Shown here in pieces: positions 42,779-49,703 of a stretch of 64,000 bases of DNA; the first letter of the stretch is position 1, and each line of letters begins with the position of its first letter. A program made the position numbers and the translations under genes. Source of the stretch: CF-162 sp963667205 (lineage in GTDB: Bacteria; Chloroflexota; Dehalococcoidia; SM23-28-2; RBG-16-64-32); contig OY762959.1 in assembly GCA_963667205.1 (NCBI GenBank), positions 2,046,001 to 2,110,000 on the forward strand, written 5' to 3'. A model generated the notes under the pieces. That model saw only the letters and a list, made by a program, of their open reading frames with translations. It was not told the DNA's origin and did not search any database.

Positions 42779-44032
42779 ATGGATCCGCCGGAGGAGACAA
42801 GAGACAGAGTGCTCGACACTGACGCGATCCGCCGCGACTTCCCGATCCTCGGGCGCGAGGTGTACGGGAAGAAGCTCGTGTACCTCGATAACGCGGCGAC
42901 GTCACAAAAGCCGCGTCAGGTGATCGACGCGCTTGTTCGCTACTACGAGTCCTACAACGCGAACATCCACCGCGCGGTGCACGCCCTGGGCGAAGAGGCC
43001 ACGGCAGCCTACGAGGAGGCCCGCGGGAAGGTCGCGCGCTTCATCAACGCAGCCTCCCCCGAGACGGTGATCTTCACGCGGAACACGACGGAGGCGATCA
43101 ACCTGGTCGCGTACGCGTGGGGCCGGGCGAACCTGGGCGCGGGCGACGAGATCATCCTCACGCAGATGGAGCACCACTCGAACCTGATCCCGTGGCAGCT
43201 GCTGGCCGAAGAGAAGGGCGCGACGATCCGCTACATCGAAGTCACGGCGGACGGCCGGCTGGAGCTGGGGAACCTGAGCGCGCTGTTCAGCCCGCGCACG
43301 AAGCTGCTGGCGATGCCGCATGTCTCGAACTCACTGGGGACGATCAACCCGGCCGCAGAGATCGTCGCCGAGGCGCGGAAGCGAGGCGTCACGACACTTA
43401 TCGACGGCGCACAGGCGACGCCGCACATGCCGGTCGACGTCCAGGAGGTTGGCGCGGATTTCTACGCCTTCTCGGCGCACAAGATGCTGGGCCCGACGGG
43501 CGTTGGTGTGCTGCATGCGCGACGGGAGGTGTTGGAGGAGATGGCGCCATTCCTGGGCGGCGGCGAGATGATCCTCAAGGTGACGTTCGAAGGCGCGACC
43601 TGGAACGATCTGCCCTGGAAGTTCGAGGCGGGGACGCCAAACATCGCGGACGTGATCGCGTTCGGCTCGGCGATCGACTACCTCGATGTGCTGGGTATGG
43701 AGAAAGTTCGCGCCCACGAGGTCGAGGTCACGGGGTACGCGCTGGAGCGGCTGCGAACGCTCGACGACGTGACGCTGTACGGCCCCGACGACCCGGATGA
43801 GCGCGGCGGCGTGGTCTCGTTCAACTATGGCGATCTGCACCCGCACGACGTCGGCACGATCCTCGACCGGCAGGGCGTGGCGATCCGCGCCGGGCACCAC
43901 TGCACGCAGCCGCTGATGCGCTGCCTCGGCGTAACCGGCACGGCTCGCGCGAGCTTCTACCTTTACAATACGCAGGACGAGGTTGACGCGCTGATCGACG
44001 GGCTGAAGGCGGCCCGGGACTTCTTCAAGTAG
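42779..44032 (+). CDS. sufS: cysteine desulfurase SufS
   Basis: About 417 residues from ATG 42779 (MDPPEETRD); GTG 42809 (VLDTDAIRRDFPIL), which fits the usual SufS start, is an alternative. Class II desulfurase marks: YLDNAATSQKP, PLP-Lys in FSAHKMLGPTGVG, and catalytic Cys in RAGHHCTQPLMRCLG. It hands sulfur to SufU, encoded next. Confidence 0.93.
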   Translation: MDPPEETRDRVLDTDAIRRDFPILGREVYGKKLVYLDNAATSQKPRQVIDALVRYYESYNANIHRAVHALGEEATAAYEEARGKVARFINAASPETVIFTRNTTEAINLVAYAWGRANLGAGDEIILTQMEHHSNLIPWQLLAEEKGATIRYIEVTADGRLELGNLSALFSPRTKLLAMPHVSNSLGTINPAAEIVAEARKRGVTTLIDGAQATPHMPVDVQEVGADFYAFSAHKMLGPTGVGVLHARREVLEEMAPFLGGGEMILKVTFEGATWNDLPWKFEAGTPNIADVIAFGSAIDYLDVLGMEKVRAHEVEVTGYALERLRTLDDVTLYGPDDPDERGGVVSFNYGDLHPHDVGTILDRQGVAIRAGHHCTQPLMRCLGVTGTARASFYLYNTQDEVDALIDGLKAARDFFK

Positions 44033-44052
44033 CGGACAGTGGATAGGGGACA

Positions 44053-44520
44053 GTGGTAGTGACTAGCGACGAGTTCCGGCGGCAAGAGGCTGATCTGGAT
44101 GAGCTCTACCGCGATATCATCATCGACCACTACCGCAACCCGCGCCACAAGGGCCACCTGAGCGCGCCCTCGGCCTGCCACGAGGGCGTGAACCCGCTCT
44201 GCGGCGACGAGGTGACGGTGGAGGTGGCGTTGGACGGCGAGGCGCTCGGCGAGATCGCCTACTCGGGCTCAGGCTGCTCGATCAGCCAGTCGTCGGCGTC
44301 GATGATGACGGAGGCGGTGGCGGGCAAGAGCGTGGCCGAGACGCGCCGGCTGATCGCCGATTTCACGGCGATGATGCGCGGCGACGAGGGTGTCGATCCG
44401 GACGCGTTAGGCGACCTCGAGGCGATGTCCGGCGTGCGTAAGTTCCCCGTGCGCATCAAGTGCGCCACGCTGGCCTGGCACACTTTGGCCGAAGCGCTGG
44501 ACCAAGCGTCCGCGGGCTAG
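44053..44520 (+). CDS. sufU: zinc-dependent sulfurtransferase SufU
   Basis: 155 residues from GTG 44053. The IscU-like fold has Cys in NPLCGDEVTV, SGSGCSISQSSASMM and IKCATLAWHTL, with the Asp and extra ~20-residue insertion (FTAMMRGDEGVDPDALGDL) that separate SufU from IscU. SufU accepts persulfide from SufS by zinc-ligand swapping. Last gene of the suf operon. Confidence 0.93.
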   Translation: MVVTSDEFRRQEADLDELYRDIIIDHYRNPRHKGHLSAPSACHEGVNPLCGDEVTVEVALDGEALGEIAYSGSGCSISQSSASMMTEAVAGKSVAETRRLIADFTAMMRGDEGVDPDALGDLEAMSGVRKFPVRIKCATLAWHTLAEALDQASAG

Positions 44521-44560
44521 GCCGGGCCGGGCCGAAGCCGGACCCCCGAGAGACGACGGC

Positions 44561-45550
44561 TCAGGCGTAGGAGAACGACTCGAGAAAGCGGCGCATAGCG
44601 GCGGGCGCCGGCACCTCGGCGAAGAGCGTCTCGTAGAGGAGCGCCAGGAGCGGGAGGCGGCTCGTGTCGCCGGCAAGCTCCGTGATCGAACGGCATGCGG
44701 CGACCCCTTCGACGGTGTTCGAGCGGTGGAAGCGCTGCCAGTCAACGGCCTTGCCCATCCGCTCGCCGAGCGTGCGGTTGCGGCTGTGTGCGCTGAAGCC
44801 CGTCGTCAGGAGGTCGCCGATGCCAGCGAGCCCGAAGACGGTGTCGCGCTGGCCGCCGAGGTCCGTGGCGATCTCGCACATTTCATCGAGAGCGATTGTG
44901 GCAAGAAAGGCCTTCGTGTTGGTGCCGAGGTGGAGGCCGTCGGCGATGCCAAGGGCGATGGCGTAGACGTTCTTGAGCGTGGAGCACAGTTCGAGTCCGG
45001 CGACGTCGGAGGTCGTCTGGATCTTGAGGTGGCCGTTCTGGAGGATCGTCTGGCAGGCGGCGCGTTCGGCCGCTCCGGGCAGGCCGACGATGGCCGCCAT
45101 CGGCTGGCCGCGCGCCATCTCCGCGGCGATCGCCGGGCCGCCCATGCTGCCGACGAAGTCCGCGCAGCCGTCCGGCAGCTCGGCGCCGATGACTTCGCTC
45201 ATGCGGCGGTGGCTGCCGGACTCGAGGCCCTTGGCGACATTGAGCACCAGCTGACCGGGCTTGACGGCTTCGGCAAGATCGGCGGCGACGGCACGGACGA
45301 CCTGCGAAGGCACGCTGATGATGACGAGCCGGGCGCCGTCAACCGCTTCGGCCATCGCCCAGGCGGCCTCGATGCCGTCGTGCAGGCGGACGTCTTCCAG
45401 GTAGCGTGTGTTCAGGTGCTTGTCGCGCACTTCCTCGAGGACGTCGTGCTCGATGCTCCAGAGGCGCACGTGATGGCCGTTGGTGGCGACGACCTGGGCG
45501 AGGGCGGTGCCCATGTTGCCCGCACCGAGAACGGCGACGGATTCACTCAT
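44561..45550 (-). CDS. gpsA: NAD(P)-dependent glycerol-3-phosphate dehydrogenase
   Basis: 329 residues. GAGNMGTALAQ is the nucleotide-binding motif, ISVPSQVVR and NVAKGLES follow, GSMGGPAIAAEMARG is the signature, and LKNVYAIALGIADG holds the catalytic Lys. It makes sn-glycerol 3-phosphate from DHAP for phospholipids, which links to the lipid genes at 8-13 kb. Convergent with sufU. Confidence 0.93.
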   Translation of the reverse strand: MSESVAVLGAGNMGTALAQVVATNGHHVRLWSIEHDVLEEVRDKHLNTRYLEDVRLHDGIEAAWAMAEAVDGARLVIISVPSQVVRAVAADLAEAVKPGQLVLNVAKGLESGSHRRMSEVIGAELPDGCADFVGSMGGPAIAAEMARGQPMAAIVGLPGAAERAACQTILQNGHLKIQTTSDVAGLELCSTLKNVYAIALGIADGLHLGTNTKAFLATIALDEMCEIATDLGGQRDTVFGLAGIGDLLTTGFSAHSRNRTLGERMGKAVDWQRFHRSNTVEGVAACRSITELAGDTSRLPLLALLYETLFAEVPAPAAMRRFLESFSYA

Positions 45551-45587
45551 GGCGTTGAGGTTACAGGCGGCGCGAGTGAGACGCTAG

Positions 45588-46316
45588 CTAGAAGCGGAAC
45601 GTCTTGAGGTCTTCGGCGACGAGGGTGTTGGCCAAACCGTTGACGTTGGGCTGGCCGTTGAGGTGCGTGAGGATGATCGCCGTCTCCGGCGCGAGGCGCT
45701 CGCGGATCTTCTTCACTTCGTCGAGGCCCATGTGCTCGGGGCCGCAGCCTTCGGCGTACGTGCAGTCCACGACGTAGACGTCGGCGCCTTCGCCGAGCTT
45801 GACGGCCTCCTCGCAGAACATCGTGTCGCCAGTGTAGGCGACCGTCATGTCGCCGATTCGGACGCGGTAACCGAAGGCCCCCGGGCTGCTTTCGCGCACG
45901 TGGTTCATCGGGTAGGACTCGAACGTCAGGTTGCCCGCCCGCTGCTCGCGCCCGGGATCGGCGTCGACGTAAGTGCGTTTGTATTCGGAGCCCTTGAGGA
46001 TGTTGGGATAGACGCGCTCGGCGAAGTCCTCCAGCCACTCCTCGCTGCCCGGCGGCCCGACGATCGTCAAGTCCTCAGTGCGCGGGGACATGTAGACGTA
46101 TTCGAGCATGAGGAAGGGGAGGCCGACGAAGTGGTCGCCGTGCCGGTGAGTGATGAAGATGACATCGATGTCAGGCAGCGAGATGCCGAGCTGCTTGAGG
46201 TGGGGAAGGAGAGTTGGTGGCGCGTCGAAGAGATACTTGCCGTCGACGATGAAGGAACTCCAGTAGCGGCCCCCGGCGGCGAAGGCGTTGGCGGAACCGA
46301 GGAACGTTAGCTCCAC
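45588..46316 (-). CDS. metallo-beta-lactamase-fold hydrolase, RNase Z-like
   Basis: 242 residues from a GTG at 46316. FLGSANAFAAGGRYWSSFIV start, THRHGDH (His57, His59, Asp61, His62) as zinc motif 2, and AYTGDTMFCEEAV and ILTHLNGQP for the later ligands. Most similar in layout to RNase Z-like members, but the long exosite arm is not evident, so tRNA processing cannot be claimed. A 21-codon ORF with a good ribosome-binding site ends 5 bases upstream, and a CRP/FNR-like site lies before that. Confidence 0.8.
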   Translation of the reverse strand: MELTFLGSANAFAAGGRYWSSFIVDGKYLFDAPPTLLPHLKQLGISLPDIDVIFITHRHGDHFVGLPFLMLEYVYMSPRTEDLTIVGPPGSEEWLEDFAERVYPNILKGSEYKRTYVDADPGREQRAGNLTFESYPMNHVRESSPGAFGYRVRIGDMTVAYTGDTMFCEEAVKLGEGADVYVVDCTYAEGCGPEHMGLDEVKKIRERLAPETAIILTHLNGQPNVNGLANTLVAEDLKTFRF

Positions 46317-46321
46317 GCCCG

Positions 46322-46387
46322 CTACCCTGCGACCTTGAGGTGGATGGTGGAGCCCGGACGCTGGGCCTGCGTGTACGGTTCAGTCAT
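46322..46387 (-). CDS. possible 21-residue upstream small protein
   Basis: ATG 46387 has AGGGGAGA 4 bases upstream, a better ribosome-binding site than the following gene possesses. The frame reads MTEPYTQAQRPGS then TIHLKVAG and stops at 46322, 5 bases before the GTG of the metallo-beta-lactamase-fold gene. It may be a leader peptide that couples translation to the next gene, or a genuine small protein. No homologue recognised. Confidence 0.4.
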   Translation of the reverse strand: MTEPYTQAQRPGSTIHLKVAG

Positions 46388-46407
46388 ATGTCTCCCCTTG
46401 GGGCGTT

Positions 46408-46413
46408 ATTCTA
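46408..46413 (-). promoter_or_regulatory. -10-like element before the small ORF and metallo-beta-lactamase-fold gene
   Basis: TAGAAT on the minus strand, with transcription expected near 46401 and the small ORF starting at 46387. No -35 consensus is seen at 16-18 bases, consistent with a promoter that needs an activator. Confidence 0.4.
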
Positions 46414-46447
46414 TTGCAGCACAGCGCCATCCGCATAGTGCACCCCT

Positions 46448-46463
46448 TGTGACGAGTGTCACA
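46448..46463. promoter_or_regulatory. CRP/FNR-family palindrome TGTGA-N6-TCACA
   Basis: A perfect 5-6-5 CRP-type site, centred about 54 bases upstream of the predicted start of the small ORF/metallo-beta-lactamase-fold transcript. A related site precedes etfBA. No CRP/FNR regulator gene is in the window. Confidence 0.5.
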
Positions 46464-46506
46464 CGACGGTGAGCGGACAGCCGACGGTGGGGAGGCGCAT
46501 GGAGAA

Positions 46507-46524
46507 GGGGCCGATGCCGGCCCC
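46507..46524 (-). terminator. hairpin downstream of the thiolase gene
   Basis: GGGGCC and GGCCCC pair around a 6-base loop, about 28 bases after the thiolase stop on the minus strand, followed by TTCT. A short U tract makes it a moderate terminator. Confidence 0.5.
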
Positions 46525-46551
46525 TGTTTGATCTCGCGTGGTGCGCCCGGT

Positions 46552-47691
46552 CTAGCGCTTGAGGACGTTGATCGTGCAGGCGGAGCCGAGACCGATCACG
46601 TGGGCCAGGCCCGTCTTCGCGCCCTTCACCTGGCGCTCGCCGGCTTCCTCGCGGAGGTGCCAGACGATCTCGGTGATGTTGGCGACGCCGGTCGCGCCGA
46701 GTGGGTGGCCTTTGGAGAGCAGGCCGCCGCTGACGTTGACCGGGGTCTTGCCGCCGTTGTACGTCTCGCCGTCGTCGATCAGCTTGCCCGCTTCGCCCTC
46801 GCCGCAGAGGAAGAGGTTCTCGTAGTGGAGAAGCTCGGCAGTGGCGAAACAGTCGTGGAGCTCGACCATGTCGAGGTCGTCGGGGCCGATGCCGGCTGTC
46901 TCGTAGGCTTCCCTGGATGCGTTCCTGGTGAGCGTGTTGATGTCGAACATCGTTGGGTTGCGCTCCTGGTAGGGGTCCGAGGTGAGGACGCTGGCGGCAA
47001 CCCAGACAGGCTTCGTGGTGTACTGCTTGGCCTTTTCCGCCGACATGATCACCGCTGCGGAGGCGCCGTCGCCGGTGGGGCAGCACATGTAAAGGGTGTT
47101 GGGCCAGGCGATGACGCGCGCGTTGAGGACGTCCTCCAGCGGTGTCTCCACCTGGTACTGCGCCAGCGGGTTGAGGAGCGAGTGCTTGTGGTTCTTGACC
47201 GCGATCTTGGCGATCTGCTCCTGCGTGGTGCCGTACTTTCGCATGTGTTCGGCGCCGGCCTGGCCGAAGACGCCCGGCATCAGGCCTGTGCCCATGACGC
47301 CCTCGGTGCTGTAGGCGCGGTCACCGCCGCCGCCGGCACCCAGGAGTCCCATCTTGCCCATCTGCTCGCTGCCGATCGCCATCGCCGTCTCGTAGGCGCC
47401 GGAGGCGACCGCGTAGTAGGCTTCGCGGAAGGCTGTGGAGCCGGTGGCGCAGGCGTTGGCGACGTTGATGACGGGGACGCCGGTGGCGCCGATCTCCTTC
47501 ATTACGCGCTGGCCGACCATGGCGTTCGACTGGTAGAGGTTGCCGCTGACGACGAGCTCGATGTCCTTGATCGAGCAGCCGGCGTCCTTGAGGGCGTTGA
47601 TGGACGATTCCGCCGCGAGCTGGACGACGTTCTTGTCCGGGTAGCGCCCGAACTTGAGCATGTTAACGCCGACGACTGCTACGTCACGCAT
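46552..47691 (-). CDS. thiolase-family acetyl-CoA acetyltransferase (SCP2-thiolase-like)
   Basis: 379 residues. Nucleophilic Cys81 in NACATGSTAF, HDCFATAELLHYE, and GHPLGATG with the active-site His. The spacing and the lack of the standard second Cys motif place it in the lipid-transfer/SCP2-thiolase group. This group usually pairs with a DUF35 OB-fold protein, encoded immediately upstream here. Likely cleaves or condenses 3-ketoacyl-CoA or acts in a side-chain or ketone pathway. Confidence 0.88.
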   Translation of the reverse strand: MRDVAVVGVNMLKFGRYPDKNVVQLAAESSINALKDAGCSIKDIELVVSGNLYQSNAMVGQRVMKEIGATGVPVINVANACATGSTAFREAYYAVASGAYETAMAIGSEQMGKMGLLGAGGGGDRAYSTEGVMGTGLMPGVFGQAGAEHMRKYGTTQEQIAKIAVKNHKHSLLNPLAQYQVETPLEDVLNARVIAWPNTLYMCCPTGDGASAAVIMSAEKAKQYTTKPVWVAASVLTSDPYQERNPTMFDINTLTRNASREAYETAGIGPDDLDMVELHDCFATAELLHYENLFLCGEGEAGKLIDDGETYNGGKTPVNVSGGLLSKGHPLGATGVANITEIVWHLREEAGERQVKGAKTGLAHVIGLGSACTINVLKR

Positions 47692-47727
47692 CGTGATTTC
47701 CTTTCTTCGGTCCGCCGTCGGCGGCCG

Positions 47728-48168
47728 TTACTCCTGGACCTTGAACTTGGCGGCGACCACGTCGTTGCCTTCGCGGTCCTGAGCCGTGACTTCGGTGAAC
47801 ATCTTGACGCGCTTGCCGAACCAGCTGGCGTCGGGCTTCTCCGGGTCGAGGCCGTAGACGTTGGCGCGAACAGAAACGCCGTCATCGAGGTCGATGATGG
47901 CGCCGACGTACGGGGCTTCGAGGCCGGGGACTGTCTGGTGGACGACGCTGAAGACGTAGATCTCGCCCTCGTCGCCGAACTTGATCTCGCTGAGCTTGTC
48001 CGTCTCGCCGCACTTGCCGCAGGCGATGCGTGTGCCCAGGAACTTGGCGCTGCAGGCACCGCACTGCATTCCCCAGAGATAGGCGGCCTCATCCGGGTAC
48101 TTCTCGGGGATGCGCAGGAACGGAATAATGGGGTTGGTCGTCTTCTCGGTGGCGGTTTCTTGAGCCAA
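47728..48168 (-). CDS. DUF35-type Zn-ribbon/OB-fold acyl-CoA-associated protein
   Basis: About 146 residues from a TTG at 48168, with AAGGAGG 7 bases upstream; a frame to 48225 lacks such a site. A rubredoxin-like zinc ribbon (MQCGACSAKF, IACGKCGE) is followed by an OB fold (GEIYVFSVVHQTVPGLEAPY, VGAIIDLDDGVSVRA). These proteins assemble with SCP2-type thiolases and may bind CoA. Located 36 bases before the thiolase in the same direction. Confidence 0.85.
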   Translation of the reverse strand: MAQETATEKTTNPIIPFLRIPEKYPDEAAYLWGMQCGACSAKFLGTRIACGKCGETDKLSEIKFGDEGEIYVFSVVHQTVPGLEAPYVGAIIDLDDGVSVRANVYGLDPEKPDASWFGKRVKMFTEVTAQDREGNDVVAAKFKVQE

Positions 48169-48221
48169 GGGCGGACCTCCTTCAAATGCGTTTCGTATGT
48201 TTGCAGACCTTGACGTGAGCG

Positions 48222-48803
48222 TCAAGGGTCGTCGCGGGTTATCGCTCGCTCGTACTCCTCGGGAGTGTTGAGGTCGAGAAGGACGTCGGCCGTCTCGAAC
48301 GGGACTTCGCGCACTTCGGTGGCGTGGCGGTCGATGACGGCGCGCAGACCCTGGGTCGCCTCGTCGACTGCCCGGAGCTCGGGAAGGAGCGCGCCATCGA
48401 GGACCACAGGATGGCCGCGCCGCCCGCCCTGCGTCGGGACTGTGATGCCGGACGTGTGCTCGGCCAGCAGCCGGCGGGTGACGGTTGCCGGCCGCGGCTG
48501 GTCGACGGAGAGGACGACGATCGTCTCTGCGTCCGTCACGGCGGCTGCCCCGGCGCGCAGGGATGAGGCGCGGCCCTCGTCGTAGCTCTCGTTGACGACG
48601 CAGCTAGCGCCGGCCGCGTCGGCGAGGGGTCGGACGTCTTCAGCGCGGTGGCCGAGGACGGCGATGACGTCGTCGACGCCGGCGTCTCGGAGCTGGGCGA
48701 TCTGGTGCTCGATCAGCGTTGCGCCCTGCCACCGGAGGAGCGGCTTCGGGGCGCCCATGCGCCGGGACTCGCCGGCAGCGAGGAGGATGGCGGCGACGGT
48801 CAC
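48222..48803 (-). CDS. MocA/MobA-like nucleotidyltransferase (molybdenum cofactor cytidylyltransferase-like)
   Basis: 193 residues from a GTG at 48803 that overlaps the stop of the SCP2 gene (GTGA). AAILLAAGESRRMGAPKPLL is the nucleotide-binding signature of the MobA/MocA family; VLSVDQPR holds the metal-binding Asp, and RRGHPVVLDG follows. It would attach CMP (or GMP) to molybdopterin for a xanthine-oxidase-type enzyme. The molybdenum hydroxylase genes just upstream support MocA-type activity. Confidence 0.85.
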   Translation of the reverse strand: MTVAAILLAAGESRRMGAPKPLLRWQGATLIEHQIAQLRDAGVDDVIAVLGHRAEDVRPLADAAGASCVVNESYDEGRASSLRAGAAAVTDAETIVVLSVDQPRPATVTRRLLAEHTSGITVPTQGGRRGHPVVLDGALLPELRAVDEATQGLRAVIDRHATEVREVPFETADVLLDLNTPEEYERAITRDDP

Positions 48804-49651
48804 GCGTCCGCGGAGAAGAGGTCGCTGAGCTTCATCGCCAGGCCCATGTTGCCGCCGAGCTTGACCTTCTGGGTTGTGATCGCCCAGGCGGCGTTGAGGT
48901 CGCCGGTGGTGAGGTCGATCCAGAGCTGCGGCTTCGTCTTGATCTCGATGTCGTGGCTCTCCAGGGCGCCGGTCTGGGCGTCGGCCCTGCCACCGCCGAT
49001 CTGGATCGCCCACTGGCCGCCGCCGTCGCCCTCCATCGTGAACTGGTAGTTGGCCTGCACGTCCGCGCCCTTTTCGCTGTTAAAGATGAGCGGCATGTAG
49101 TGGAAGATGCGGCCCATGTGGTAGTTCACCTGATCCGGCGTGCTGCCTTCGATCCAGTGCGGCATTTTCTTCTTGGCGACGTGGCGGATGTCCTGGTACT
49201 GGCCCGGCAGGAAGAGGTAGCTGGCGAAGAAGAGGTCGCGGACGGTGCCGGGGCGGTCCCAGGCCGGGCTGTTCGCCGGCTTGTCGAGATCGGCCTCGCC
49301 CAGCGTATCCAGGATCGCGATGTGCTCCTCGTAGCCGGTTCGCAGCCGCTGGAGCAGATCCGGAACGGGAACGTCGCGCAGCTCCTCCATCGTGCTCTGA
49401 CGGAAGCCGGTCAGGTCGGAACGCTGCGCGAACCCGGGGATGTTCGGCGCCTCGCCGGCGACCGCCTGGCGGGTCAGCGGCATCGTCTCTTTCTCCAGGG
49501 TGGCGACGAGGCTGGCGATGTGCTCTCCGGCGGTCCAGGGGTCGGACGCTTTCTTCTTCAGGTCCTTCTCTTCGAGGAGTGAGAAGGCTTCGAGGCAGCG
49601 CTCGAGGGCGGCTGTGTAGTATTCGCGGATCTGGTCTTTCGTTGGCGTCAT
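48800..49651 (-). CDS. DinB-like four-helix domain fused to SCP2 sterol-carrier domain
   Basis: About 283 residues from ATG 49651 (GGAGGAGG 9 bases upstream). Residues ~1-165 form a DinB/MDMPI-like helical bundle (WTAGEHIASLVATLEKE). The C-terminal ~110 residues are an SCP2 fold (ANYQFTMEGDGGGQWAIQI, WIDLTTGDLNAAWAITTQKV, LGGNMGLAMKLSDLF). SCP2 domains bind lipids or acyl-CoA. It lies between the molybdenum hydroxylase and the MocA-like gene and may be part of the same transcript; its role there is unknown. Confidence 0.75.
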   Translation of the reverse strand: MTPTKDQIREYYTAALERCLEAFSLLEEKDLKKKASDPWTAGEHIASLVATLEKETMPLTRQAVAGEAPNIPGFAQRSDLTGFRQSTMEELRDVPVPDLLQRLRTGYEEHIAILDTLGEADLDKPANSPAWDRPGTVRDLFFASYLFLPGQYQDIRHVAKKKMPHWIEGSTPDQVNYHMGRIFHYMPLIFNSEKGADVQANYQFTMEGDGGGQWAIQIGGGRADAQTGALESHDIEIKTKPQLWIDLTTGDLNAAWAITTQKVKLGGNMGLAMKLSDLFSADA

Positions 49652-49703
49652 CGGGTGGTCCTCCTCCAGTTCGTTAGCGGCGGGGCGGCCGGAGTCGTTT
49701 GCG

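Noticed and set aside
46456..48213. A long open frame on the plus strand, opposite the thiolase and DUF35 genes
   Set aside because: It mirrors the codon pattern of the minus-strand genes, has no recognisable domain and is of low complexity (Val, Asp and Arg-rich). GC-rich antisense frames of this kind occur opposite most real genes here.
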